Source of the DNA: Bacteroidaceae bacterium
GTDB taxonomy: Bacteria > Bacteroidota > Bacteroidia > Bacteroidales > Bacteroidaceae
Length of the DNA: 37,538 bases
Reading direction: 5' to 3'
Assembly (NCBI GenBank): GCA_017536695.1
Contig: JAFXGX010000053.1
Coordinates: forward strand, 1 to 37,538
Shown in pieces: positions 24,240 through 32,169 of this stretch. The notes under the pieces were generated by a model that ran no database searches, was not told the DNA's origin, and was given only the letters and a program-made list of their open reading frames with translations. Numbering within the stretch: the stretch's first letter is position 1; each line of letters begins with the position of its first letter. Both the position numbers and the translations under genes were made by a program.

Positions 24240-26359
24240 TTCACGACGTGGCACTCTCCTCGTTCTTTAAGAAGAATCCACTCCTGAGGCTGGCGTTGCC
24301 TCTTATGACAGGCATTGTCGTTGGCTGGTACTGCGGTGTCGATATGCTGCAGATATCTTTGTTGGCTCTATTCTCGCTCTTGGCGATGCTTATGGGCATG
24401 TTCTGTGGTACGCCTAAGTGGTTCTTCGGCATTGGTGCATCGTTGTTCATGCTTGCAGTCGGAATGTTCGTCGAGGAGTGCAAGGAACGTGAGATGTCGA
24501 CACCCTGGAGTAGCGAAAAACTCTCTTATCATGCACAACTGCTTGAACAGCCCGTTGTAAAAGGCTCTACAGTCAAGGCCCTCGCGACTATTACGGTAGA
24601 TGATACCATTCCTTCCGCAGTGCGTGGGAATGGTACGGTATATCTCTATTTCCCCCGTTCTGTTGAGGCTGAGCAATTGAAGATCGGTAGCAATGTGGCG
24701 CTGAGAGTAGCACTCTCTCCGTTCCGTAATGCCGGAAATCCTGCCGAGTTCGATGTAGAGAGGTACTATTACATAGAGGGTATTACGGGCTTTGCCTATG
24801 TTGGCCGTGATGAGTGGAGTAATGAAGGCGAGGGCGAACTTTCCTTGCAGATGAGGGCGCTGCGGCTCAGGGGCAATGTCGTTTCAATGTACAAAGGTCT
24901 CTCTTTTGAGGGTGATGAGCTTGCACTGCTCTCGGCGCTTACTGTAGGCGAGAGAGGTGACTTCCCAAAAGAACTTAAGGAAAGCTATTCTGTCGCAGGG
25001 GCAAGCCACATTCTGGCTCTCTCTGGCATGCATCTTGGTGTGTTCTACCTGTTGCTTACCACGTTGCTCTCCTTTTGGGGCAGGTCGCGCCTTGCTGTTG
25101 CATTGCGGGAACTGCTCATCGTGCTGCTTCTATGGGGCTTTGCTTTCGTGGCTGGTCTTTCTCCCTCTGTAGTCCGTGCTGCGGTGCTTTTTACTCTTGT
25201 CTCTATCGGGCGTTCCCTGCATCAGGATGCATCTGGGGTCAGTTCGCTTTCTTTTGCAGCAATTGTGATGCTTCTGTTCTCCCCGCATCTGCTTTTTGAT
25301 GTCAGTTTCCAACTCTCTTTTGCAGCCGTCTTCTCAATACTGCTGTTGGCGCCCCCATTGCAACACATATTTGGTCTCGAACGGCGTGGATGGCTGTTTC
25401 GCTATGTGGCGAATCTGCTAATACTCTCCATTGTGGCACAGGTGGGCACTTTGCCGTTCGTGTGGTACTATTTCGGTGTATTTCCACTATATTTCCTTCT
25501 CACGAACATGGTAGTCGTGCCTCTGGCCTTCCTGCTCATGTCACTCTCCGTCATTGTGTGGATACTGTCGTTCCTTCCCTTCCTCCAATGGCCGTTTGTT
25601 ATGTTGCTGAAATTTGTCGTTGGCTTCATGAATGGCTGTGTAATGCTTATCGCTTCGCTTCCTGGTGCTTCGCTGTCGCTTCCGCCGGTCGGTGTTGCCG
25701 GCGCATGCAGTGCAGCATTCCTGCTCGCCCTGCTTTCGTATGCTATGGTCAACAGGAGACGTTGGCTCATGCTCTTCTCCTTGTGTTGCATGATATCTTC
25801 TCTTGTTGTCCTGTTCACGGGGCAGGAGGATAGATACGATGGCAGATATCTTATCATCTATAACAACAAGAAGAATCCGTTGATTCATCTGGTTTCCGGG
25901 AATGGACTCAATTATCTTGTATCGACAGTTCCACAGCTTGATGCAGAGTATGAGTACTCCTCTTCTCCGTTTGTCAAACGCGAGAAACTCACGGAACCTC
26001 TATGGGTCAATGGTGAGCATTGTGACTCCATATTTGCCTTAAGTGACGGTCTGCTGCAGTTCGATGGTCTTAAGGTAAGGATGGTCGACAGCGATGTGTG
26101 GCAGGAGAATCTATATGTGCATCCCGCGGACATTGTGTTGCTTTGCAGGGGATTCCTCGGTAGGGTAGATGAGCTCGTCGAGGCATATCCGTCATCTTGC
26201 CTGTTGCTCGATGCTTCATTATACAAGCGTAGTCGTGAAAGGATACTCCGGGAATGTTCCGCCTTGGGCATCAAGGCTATCGACATTTCCGAGTCCGGCG
26301 CTATGATGGTTGCTCCTTCGGGGGATAAATTCACTCTGCTCCCGATGCGCGGCAAATAA
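24236..26359 (+). CDS. comEC: ComEC/Rec2-family membrane protein
   Basis: 707 aa. N-terminal hydrophobic segments and a DUF4131-like extracytoplasmic part (about 15-190). The Competence domain follows with many helices (about 225-500): 'AGASHILALSGMHLGVFYLLL' (the conserved 'HxLAxSGxH' signature) and 'GLSPSVVRAAVLF'. In naturally competent bacteria ComEC is the inner-membrane channel for single-stranded DNA uptake. The C-terminal 190 residues occupy the place of the usual metallo-beta-lactamase-like nuclease domain but show no His-x-His-x-Asp-His motif. The start is TTG at 24236, or GTG at 24248. No other com genes nearby. Confidence 0.9.
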   Translation: MIHDVALSSFFKKNPLLRLALPLMTGIVVGWYCGVDMLQISLLALFSLLAMLMGMFCGTPKWFFGIGASLFMLAVGMFVEECKEREMSTPWSSEKLSYHAQLLEQPVVKGSTVKALATITVDDTIPSAVRGNGTVYLYFPRSVEAEQLKIGSNVALRVALSPFRNAGNPAEFDVERYYYIEGITGFAYVGRDEWSNEGEGELSLQMRALRLRGNVVSMYKGLSFEGDELALLSALTVGERGDFPKELKESYSVAGASHILALSGMHLGVFYLLLTTLLSFWGRSRLAVALRELLIVLLLWGFAFVAGLSPSVVRAAVLFTLVSIGRSLHQDASGVSSLSFAAIVMLLFSPHLLFDVSFQLSFAAVFSILLLAPPLQHIFGLERRGWLFRYVANLLILSIVAQVGTLPFVWYYFGVFPLYFLLTNMVVVPLAFLLMSLSVIVWILSFLPFLQWPFVMLLKFVVGFMNGCVMLIASLPGASLSLPPVGVAGACSAAFLLALLSYAMVNRRRWLMLFSLCCMISSLVVLFTGQEDRYDGRYLIIYNNKKNPLIHLVSGNGLNYLVSTVPQLDAEYEYSSSPFVKREKLTEPLWVNGEHCDSIFALSDGLLQFDGLKVRMVDSDVWQENLYVHPADIVLLCRGFLGRVDELVEAYPSSCLLLDASLYKRSRERILRECSALGIKAIDISESGAMMVAPSGDKFTLLPMRGK

Positions 26360-26368
26360 ATCTCCTGT

Positions 26369-26402
26369 TTTGCTGTTTTTTCCGCACTCTTTTGTATCTT
26401 CG
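26369..26402 (+). promoter_or_regulatory. promoter of nrnA
   Basis: TTTG (26369-26372), a 22-nt spacer, TATCTTCG (26395-26402), a common variant of the -7 element. It lies in the 60-bp gap after comEC, giving a leader of roughly 12 nt. Confidence 0.55.
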
Positions 26403-26419
26403 TAGAAAATATTGGAGTC

Positions 26420-27451
26420 ATGCTTGAGAAAATCATTTTACAGGAAAATATCGATGCGGTAAAGAGAATAGTTGATGCAGGTACGCGTTTTGTGGTACTG
26501 TCGCACAAGAACCCCGATGGCGATGCTGTGGGCTCATCATTGGCATTGTGTCATTATCTGCGTTCTCTCGGTAAGGAGTGCTTTGTTGTCCTGCCCAACC
26601 GTTTCCCCGATTTCCTGGCATGGATGCCAGATGCCACAGAGGTGCTTTTCTATGATGCGGAGCCTGAAAAGGCAATGTCGCTTTTCAATGGTGCAGATGC
26701 CTTCTTCTGTCTCGATTTCAATACGCTCTCCCGAATAGGGGATGCAGGTGCTGCTGTCGCGGCCTGCAGTGCCCCCAAATTGCTTGTTGACCATCATCCG
26801 CAACCGTCGCAGGAGTTTTCGGTTTCAATTTCGCACCCTGTGGCGTGCTCTACGTCTGAACTTGTGTTCAGACTCATCGTGCGTCTCTCGGGTGCCAATG
26901 CAGTCTCGTTTGAAATGGCGCAGTGTATCTACGCAGGCATGATGACCGATACCGGTGCTTTTGCCTATGCCTCGACACGCAAGGATATATACCTCATCAT
27001 TGCCGAACTTCTTGGTAAGGGTATAGATAAGGATCTCATCTATCGCAAGGTCTTCTACACTTCATCACTCACACGTATGCGTCTGTGGGGGTTCACATTG
27101 TATGAGAAACTGAAACTATACAACAAGTACAATGCAGCGCTTATTACCTTGTCACACAATGAACTGATGCGCTTCTATGCCCAGAAAGGCGATACTGAAG
27201 GCATTGTCAACCAGCCGTTACAGATAAAGGGCATCCGTTTCTCCTGCTTTTTCCGTGAAGAGCTGCCCGGCAAAATAAATGTTTCTCTGCGCAGTGTCGA
27301 TGATTTTCCATGTAATGCTGTGGCGGCAGAGTTTTTCAATGGAGGAGGGCACAAGAATGCTTCCGGCGGCGAACTATGCTGCTCTATGGATGAAGCCGTA
27401 GAACTGTTCCGTGCAGCTTTGCGTAAATATAAATGTGAACTTACTCAGTAG
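26420..27451 (+). CDS. nrnA: DHH/DHHA1 phosphoesterase, NrnA-like oligoribonuclease/pAp phosphatase
   Basis: 343 aa. Metal-site motifs in order: 'HKNPDGDAVGS' (His29, Asp33, Asp35), Asp99 in 'CLDFN', and Asp-His-His at 124-126. The DHHA1 substrate loop is 'FFNGGGHKNASGGEL' near 303-317. It degrades very short RNA (nanoRNA) and/or 3'-phosphoadenosine-5'-phosphate. Cyclic-di-nucleotide-product hydrolysis (pGpG, pApA) is also known in the family. Length is typical. Placed between comEC and a DUF4827 lipoprotein, with its own promoter. Confidence 0.93.
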   Translation: MLEKIILQENIDAVKRIVDAGTRFVVLSHKNPDGDAVGSSLALCHYLRSLGKECFVVLPNRFPDFLAWMPDATEVLFYDAEPEKAMSLFNGADAFFCLDFNTLSRIGDAGAAVAACSAPKLLVDHHPQPSQEFSVSISHPVACSTSELVFRLIVRLSGANAVSFEMAQCIYAGMMTDTGAFAYASTRKDIYLIIAELLGKGIDKDLIYRKVFYTSSLTRMRLWGFTLYEKLKLYNKYNAALITLSHNELMRFYAQKGDTEGIVNQPLQIKGIRFSCFFREELPGKINVSLRSVDDFPCNAVAAEFFNGGGHKNASGGELCCSMDEAVELFRAALRKYKCELTQ

Positions 27452-27523
27452 TTCTGCATTTCAATGTTTTTAAAATCTTCTAGGATTATTTCTCTCTTCT
27501 TAAACGGTTTTTTGCCATTTGTT

Positions 27524-27553
27524 TTTGTATATTCGCAGAAAGTTGTAATTTTG
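27524..27553 (+). promoter_or_regulatory. promoter of the DUF4827 lipoprotein gene
   Basis: TTTG (27524-27527), an 18-nt spacer and TAATTTTG (27546-27553), an exact TAnnTTTG. A second possible -7, TATATTCG (27528-27535), overlaps. The leader would be about 22 nt. Confidence 0.5.
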
Positions 27554-27581
27554 AGAGATTAATGGACTTAGACGTGATACT

Positions 27582-28256
27582 ATGAGAATTATGAGACTGA
27601 ACATACTTAAATATCTTTTCTTCTTGCCTATGCTCGCGACTCTGCTGGTTGCCTGTGATGATGCGGTGACATACTCCGAGATGAAGGAGAAGGAGCGCGA
27701 TGCAGTGAACAGGTTCGTGAAGGAAAACGGTATAAAGGTAATATCTTATGCCGACTTCATTGCCAATGATACAGTAACAGATGTTGCTAACAACGAGTTC
27801 GTAGAGGTCGATGATGTCTACATGCAGATTCTGAATAATCCCAAGGATGCCGGCGACGCCCGCAAAATTCTTCCGGGCGATACACGCAACATGCTTGTAC
27901 GCTATCATGAGTTCAATATCATGGAGGGCGATACCATATCATCGAACAGGTATATGGCCGATGCCGATGAGATGCGCGTAACCAATACCGACGGCAGCTA
28001 CTCGGCTACCTTTACATCGGGAGTCATGGCAAGCATCTATGGAAATGCTGTTCCCACAGGATGGCTGACCCCGTTGAACTATCTTTACTTCACACGCATG
28101 ACCGCCAATCTTGCCGAAGTGATACTGATAGTTCCCCACTCAAAAGGTACAGTGACTGCAAGTAACCAGGTATATCCTTGCCTCTACAGGATATCCTTCC
28201 AGCCCGAAAACCTCTATGAATTTGAGGAACAGCAGGAAGAGTTGGCGGCAGAATAA
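27582..28256 (+). CDS. DUF4827 family lipoprotein
   Basis: 224 aa. Signal peptide with lipobox Leu22-Val-Ala-Cys25, followed by Asp26-Asp27. The acidic residues just after Cys are of the kind that directs lipoproteins to the surface in Bacteroidota, although only two are present. The mature part ('ENGIKVISYADFIANDTVTD', then repeated acidic/aromatic segments) resembles DUF4827 proteins, which are remote relatives of FKBP-type prolyl isomerase domains, but I see no catalytic signature. Start at ATG 27582, or ATG 27591; both give the signal peptide. 31 bp before glmM; probably co-transcribed with it. Confidence 0.85.
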   Translation: MRIMRLNILKYLFFLPMLATLLVACDDAVTYSEMKEKERDAVNRFVKENGIKVISYADFIANDTVTDVANNEFVEVDDVYMQILNNPKDAGDARKILPGDTRNMLVRYHEFNIMEGDTISSNRYMADADEMRVTNTDGSYSATFTSGVMASIYGNAVPTGWLTPLNYLYFTRMTANLAEVILIVPHSKGTVTASNQVYPCLYRISFQPENLYEFEEQQEELAAE

Positions 28257-28287
28257 TGAGGACTTATCATTTCAAACAAAAACTTAT

Positions 28288-29676
28288 ATGACACTAATCA
28301 AATCTATTTCAGGAATCAGAGGTACTATCGGTGGCCGTGCCGATGAAGGTCTAACTCCTCTTGATGTTGTGAAGCTCACTTCAGCGTATGCAGCGTTGAT
28401 TCGTAAGACAACCACTAAGACAAGTAACAAGATTGTTGTCGGCCGTGACGCACGCCTTTCTGGCTCAATGGTAAACAAGATTGTCTGCGGTACTCTCATG
28501 GGTATGGGCTTTGATGTTGTTGACATAGGTCTTGCGTCAACACCTACGACTGAGGTCGCTGTTACAATGGAGGACGCATGTGGTGGTATCATTCTTACTG
28601 CAAGCCACAATCCACGTCAGTGGAACGCTCTCAAGCTCCTTAATGAGAAGGGCGAGTTCCTGAATGCAGATGAGGGTCAGGAGGTTCTCCGCATCGCAGC
28701 AGCCGAGGAGTTCGATTATGCAGATGTTGAGACTCTTGGCAAGTACCGTCTTGATGAGAGTTACGATGAGAAGCATATTGATGCTGTTCTTGCGTTGCCT
28801 CTTGTTGACGTCGAGGCCATCAAGGCTGCAAACTTCAAAGTTGCTATCGACTGCGTAAACTCTGTAGGCGGTCTCATTCTCCCACGTCTGTTCGAGAAAC
28901 TTGGCATTACAAAGGTCGACAAACTCTATTGCGAACCGACAGGTGACTTCCAGCACAATCCTGAGCCACTTGCAAAGAACCTTGGCGATATCATGGGGCT
29001 TATGGCAAAGGGTGGTAACGACGTTGCTTTTGTTGTAGACCCTGATGTTGACCGTTTGGCTATCATCTGCGAGAACGGCGAGATGTACGGCGAGGAGTAT
29101 ACACTCGTTACAGTTGCCGACTATGTCCTTAAGCACACTCCGGGAAATACTGTTTCCAACCTCAGCTCAACACGTGCTCTCCGCGACGTGACCAATGCTC
29201 ATGGCTGCACATACACAGCATCAGCAGTAGGTGAAGTTAATGTTGTTACAAAGATGCGCGAGACAAACGCAGTCATCGGCGGCGAGGGTAACGGCGGTGT
29301 CATCTATCCTGCTTGTCACGCAGGTCGCGATGCTTTGGTAGGTATCTGTCTGTTCTTGAGCCACCTTGCTCACGAGAAGAAGACTGTAAGCGAGCTTCGT
29401 GCTACATATCCGGCCTACTTCATGGGCAAGAACCGCATCGACCTCAAACCGGGTTGCGATGTTGACGCTATCCTCGAGAAAATCAAGGCAACATACGCAG
29501 GCAAGGCTGAGATTAATACCGTTGACGGTGTAAAGCTCGACTTCCCCGAGACATGGGTACACCTGCGCAAGAGCAACACCGAGCCAATCATCCGCATCTA
29601 TTCAGAGGGTCCTACACAGGAGGCTGCCGATGCAATAGGTGAGGAGATTCTCGCACTTGCGAACAGCTTGATGTAA
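28288..29676 (+). CDS. glmM: phosphoglucosamine mutase (alpha-D-phosphohexomutase)
   Basis: 462 aa. 'IKSISGIRGTIGG' start, phosphoserine Ser106 in 'TASHNPRQWNALK', Mg site Asp251/253/255 in 'DPDVDRLAII', 'GGEGNGGVIYP', and C-terminal phosphate loop 'RKSNTEPIIRIY'. The length and the Asn-Ala-Leu-Lys motif fit GlmM, which converts glucosamine-6-phosphate to glucosamine-1-phosphate for UDP-GlcNAc. It would thus feed peptidoglycan and LPS synthesis. Start at ATG 28288, because homology begins there; a longer frame from 28216 overlaps the lipoprotein gene. Followed by a terminator. Confidence 0.92.
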   Translation: MTLIKSISGIRGTIGGRADEGLTPLDVVKLTSAYAALIRKTTTKTSNKIVVGRDARLSGSMVNKIVCGTLMGMGFDVVDIGLASTPTTEVAVTMEDACGGIILTASHNPRQWNALKLLNEKGEFLNADEGQEVLRIAAAEEFDYADVETLGKYRLDESYDEKHIDAVLALPLVDVEAIKAANFKVAIDCVNSVGGLILPRLFEKLGITKVDKLYCEPTGDFQHNPEPLAKNLGDIMGLMAKGGNDVAFVVDPDVDRLAIICENGEMYGEEYTLVTVADYVLKHTPGNTVSNLSSTRALRDVTNAHGCTYTASAVGEVNVVTKMRETNAVIGGEGNGGVIYPACHAGRDALVGICLFLSHLAHEKKTVSELRATYPAYFMGKNRIDLKPGCDVDAILEKIKATYAGKAEINTVDGVKLDFPETWVHLRKSNTEPIIRIYSEGPTQEAADAIGEEILALANSLM

Positions 29677-29702
29677 TTTGAGTATTGTAAATGATATTCT
29701 CG

Positions 29703-29730
29703 GAGCGCTCTTTTGGGCGCTCTGTTTTTT
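29703..29730 (+). terminator. intrinsic terminator of glmM
   Basis: GAGCGC (29703-29708), an 8-nt loop, GCGCTC (29717-29722), then TGTTTTTT. G/C-rich stem with a U-run, 27 bp after the glmM stop. Confidence 0.85.
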
Positions 29731-29782
29731 GTGCCTCTTTATAAGGAATTGATAGCCGAGTTTGAAAATTATAATCCGAATG

Positions 29783-29814
29783 TTTGGTTTATAAAATAAA
29801 CTACTTTATATTTG
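29783..29814 (+). promoter_or_regulatory. promoter of the membrane-protein/wHTH module
   Basis: TTTG (29783-29786), a 20-nt spacer, TATATTTG (29807-29814): a textbook match to both elements. The predicted transcript start is near 29819-29822. Confidence 0.75.
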
Positions 29815-29853
29815 TAGCGGATATCCATGTTTCAAACTTTAAAAGAACTTATT

Positions 29854-30480
29854 ATGGAAGGAAAAAGAATGAATGAGGCCGAGAGCCTGGAGCTAATAAC
29901 CTCGATGATTAATGATTCGCGTGCGCGAATGACAAAGAATCTTGGAACACCTTTCCTCATCTGGGGGTATACGACAGTTGCCGTTTCAATATGTCAGGCA
30001 ATTATCGTTGCCTGTGTAGAGGAATTTTATCCTTATCTGTGGGGATGGTTCGCTATTCCGTTAGTAGGGTGGCTGCTTATGTTGCTGTTTAATAAACAAG
30101 AGAAAGCGGTAACCAATTACATTGACCGCTGCATAAATGCCTTGTGGTGTGCAATAGGTGTAGCCGCTTTTCTGTTGCCTTTCTTGGGCAGTTTCCAAGG
30201 AATCTTTGTCGATGTAATTATCCTTATAGGAGTCGGCACTGCAACTACTGCAGCTGTTGTGAAGGACAAGATAGTGAAACGTATCGGCTATGCAGCAATA
30301 TTTTCTTCGCTATTGTTTCCTGTTACGCGGGGTGTACTTGTACGTTTTCTTACCCTTGAACAATTTGCAGGAAGGGAACGCTATTTGGTAGAATGTATTA
30401 TCTTTGCAGTGATAATGTTCCTGTTGCTTGTCGTTTCGGGCCATATACTCAATTACAAGAAAAAATGTTTAAAGAACTGA
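29854..30480 (+). CDS. six-helix membrane protein of unknown function
   Basis: 208 aa from ATG 29854; ATG 29827 and ATG 29869 are also in frame. The promoter predicts a transcript beginning about 29820, leaving only 5-8 nt before 29827, so a downstream start is preferred. A short charged N-terminus ('NEAESLELITSMINDSRAR') precedes about six hydrophobic segments ('FLIWGYTTVAVSICQAIIVAC', 'YLWGWFAIPLVGWLLMLLF', 'ALWCAIGVAAFLLPFLG', 'VDVIILIGVGTATTAAVV', and two near the end). The tail is basic ('NYKKKCLKN'). I recognise no domain. It overlaps a winged-helix regulator gene by 16 bp, so the regulator probably controls this module. Confidence 0.8.
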   Translation: MEGKRMNEAESLELITSMINDSRARMTKNLGTPFLIWGYTTVAVSICQAIIVACVEEFYPYLWGWFAIPLVGWLLMLLFNKQEKAVTNYIDRCINALWCAIGVAAFLLPFLGSFQGIFVDVIILIGVGTATTAAVVKDKIVKRIGYAAIFSSLLFPVTRGVLVRFLTLEQFAGRERYLVECIIFAVIMFLLLVVSGHILNYKKKCLKN

Positions 30481-30755
30481 ATCCTTTGTTGCACTCTGAG
30501 CTGCGCCTTGCGGTTGTTTCTCTGCTGATAAGTGTGGAGAGTGCCGATTTTGTCTACATTAAGGAGCAGACAAAAGCGACAGCCGGCAATTTGAGCGTGC
30601 AGTTGGATAAATTGCAGAAAGCCGGTTACATCAAGGTGGAAAAGGGTTTCAAGGGCAAGATGCCCCGTACTACGTGCTCGATAACACCTGAAGGTGTTTC
30701 TGCTTTTGAAGAGTATGTGAAGGCGTTGAGGAGTTATTTGGGAGATAAGATATAG
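30465..30755 (+). CDS. small winged-helix transcriptional regulator (HTH_34/ArsR-like fold)
   Basis: 96 aa. 'LLHSELRLAVVSLLISVESADF', then 'YIKEQTKATAGNLSVQLDKLQKAGYIKV' (helix-turn-helix), then 'KMPRTTCSITPEGVSAFEEYVKAL' (wing and last helix). This is the compact wHTH found alone in Bacteroidota and archaea. Probably a dimeric DNA-binding repressor. Start at ATG 30465, inside the end of the upstream membrane-protein gene in another frame; a longer frame from 30393 adds an implausible N-terminus. It ends 12 bp before a bidirectional terminator. The likely target is its own promoter. Confidence 0.88.
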   Translation: MFKELNPLLHSELRLAVVSLLISVESADFVYIKEQTKATAGNLSVQLDKLQKAGYIKVEKGFKGKMPRTTCSITPEGVSAFEEYVKALRSYLGDKI

Positions 30756-30766
30756 AATATCAATGT

Positions 30767-30799
30767 GGGCAACCCTTCCTTTTGTGGCAAGGGTTGCTC
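30767..30799. terminator. bidirectional terminator between wHTH gene and hemW
   Basis: GCAACCCTT (30769-30777) and AAGGGTTGC (30789-30797) form a 9-bp stem (11 with a G-U and a G-C pair), loop 11 nt. Moderate U-run (TGTTGTT) on the plus strand. Sits between convergent genes. Confidence 0.7.
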
Positions 30800-30804
30800 T
30801 GTTG

Positions 30805-31932
30805 TTATACATAAATCAGTTCCCTTATTACAGCGTCGCTTATGAAAACTCCTTTCTCGGTCAGTGACAAGTGTCCGTTCTCTTCCTTAAGGTTGCCAAG
30901 TGCAATCTCCTTTTCTGCGGCACGCAGCAAGTAAGCGTTGAGTCTTTCGTTGAATCTCTCCTTTATCCATGTGAGTGGTATGCCGTTGGCGGTGCGCAGG
31001 CGGGTCAGGATTGTGTCATTGTAGCGTTCTTCTTCGGTAAGGTGCTCAACCTCGAAAATGCGCTTTCCGCTCTCCATGCCTTCGATATATGCCTTTATGT
31101 CAGCAATATTCCACTCGCGTGACGTGCCGTTGTATGAGTGTGCTGCTGCTCCACAGCCGATGTAGGGCGTGTCGTTCCAGTAGCTGCTGTTGTGACGGCT
31201 CTCTTTGCCTGGCAACGCAAAGTTCGAGATTTCGTAGTGGCGGTATCCTGCGGCTTTCATGCTGTCTATGAGCATGCCGAACTGCTCTACATTCTCCTCC
31301 TCGCCGAGCTCCGTAATCTTGCCGCTGCACAGGTCGCGGTAGAGCGGTGTACCCTCCTCATACATCAGGTTGTAGGCCGAGAGGTGGTCGGGCTTTAACT
31401 CAATTGCGCTCTTCAGGTCATACAGCCATTCATCAGCAGTGGAGCCGGGGAGGGCGAACATCAGGTCAATGCTTATGTTTCCATATCCAGCTGCCCGTGC
31501 ATTTCTCACGGCTTTGCGTGCCCCCTCTGCTGAGTGGCGTCGCCCCAGTCTTTTCAGTTGTTCATCGTTGAAACTCTGTACTCCCATGCTTATCCTGTTG
31601 AACGGCAATCCTCTCAACTGTTCGAGAAACTCGGGAGTCAAGTCATCGGGGTTGCACTCGATTGTGACCTCGGGGCTACTGCTGACGGGATAGGTGCTGT
31701 ATACGGTGTCACATATTGTGCGTAGCTGTCCGATTGTGAGCGTCGAAGGGGTACCGCCTCCAAGATATATTGTCTCGACCGTCTCGTTTCCGATGTAATG
31801 TCTGCGCTCCTGCAGCTCCCTGCAAAGCGCCTTTACATACTCTTCCTTTATATTATATAAGGTGGAAGAGTAGAATGCGCAATATCTGCACCTCTGTTTG
31901 CAGAATGGTATATGTATATAGATTCCGGCCAT
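30805..31932 (-). CDS. hemW: radical SAM heme chaperone HemW (formerly HemN-like)
   Basis: 375 aa. The 4Fe-4S-binding Cys11-x3-Cys15-x2-Cys18 sits in 'IPFCKQRCRYCAF', followed by 'YLGGGTPSTL' (SAM-binding) and 'GVQSFNDEQLKRLGRRHSA'. A C-terminal HemN-like domain follows. It has the HemW N-terminus rather than the longer coproporphyrinogen oxidase HemN, so heme delivery to respiratory enzymes is likelier than the oxidative decarboxylation. Single gene, divergent from the EF-G-like gene; -7 element TATCTTCG on the minus strand (31960-31953) about 20 bp upstream. Confidence 0.94.
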   Translation of the reverse strand: MAGIYIHIPFCKQRCRYCAFYSSTLYNIKEEYVKALCRELQERRHYIGNETVETIYLGGGTPSTLTIGQLRTICDTVYSTYPVSSSPEVTIECNPDDLTPEFLEQLRGLPFNRISMGVQSFNDEQLKRLGRRHSAEGARKAVRNARAAGYGNISIDLMFALPGSTADEWLYDLKSAIELKPDHLSAYNLMYEEGTPLYRDLCSGKITELGEEENVEQFGMLIDSMKAAGYRHYEISNFALPGKESRHNSSYWNDTPYIGCGAAAHSYNGTSREWNIADIKAYIEGMESGKRIFEVEHLTEEERYNDTILTRLRTANGIPLTWIKERFNERLNAYLLRAAEKEIALGNLKEENGHLSLTEKGVFISDAVIRELIYV

Positions 31933-31952
31933 CTGTCATTGTTTGCTTGTCG

Positions 31953-31960
31953 CGAAGATA
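31953..31960 (-). promoter_or_regulatory. -7 element of hemW
   Basis: Minus strand TATCTTCG (31960-31953), 20 bp upstream of the start codon. No convincing -33. Divergent from the EF-G-like promoter. Confidence 0.4.
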
Positions 31961-32021
31961 ATGCTATTTCTGACTAGATATGAGCTTTTTAAATCTTTTT
32001 AGTAAAAACATTTCCATTCTG

Positions 32022-32053
32022 TTTGCTTTTTTTCAGGAAAATTCCTACATTGC
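32022..32053 (+). promoter_or_regulatory. putative promoter of the EF-G-like gene
   Basis: TTTG (32022-32025), a 20-nt spacer, TACATTGC (32046-32053), an imperfect -7. The transcript would begin about 32057 and have a leader of about 113 nt. Confidence 0.4.
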
Positions 32054-32083
32054 CAACTCATTTGAAACTTTAACTAACAGACT

Positions 32084-32150
32084 GAAAGGCAGGGCCGCAA
32101 GTGATGAAGAATATTCAACGAATGAGGCTTGTTGCGGTGGCTCTCCTTTC
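32084..32150 (+). promoter_or_regulatory. long imperfect stem-loop in the EF-G-like leader
   Basis: GAAAGG (32084-32089) pairs with CCTTTC (32145-32150). After a bulged C90, AGGG (32091-32094) pairs with CTCT (32141-32144, one G-U). After a TGG bulge, CCGCAA (32095-32100) pairs with TTGCGG (32132-32137). In total 16 pairs close a 31-nt loop. The stem ends 19 nt before the ATG, leaving a single-stranded A-rich initiation region. All pairings are seen; a regulatory role is inferred. Confidence 0.55.
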
Positions 32151-32169
32151 CAATTAAAACAAAAATAGT

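Noticed and set aside
28216-28287. Upstream ATG extending GlmM by 24 residues
   Set aside because: It lies inside the lipoprotein gene; family N-terminus begins at 28288.
31980-32168. 62-aa plus-strand frame ending just before the EF-G-like ATG
   Set aside because: It begins upstream of the predicted promoter and covers the leader stem; composition not protein-like. A leader peptide cannot be fully excluded.
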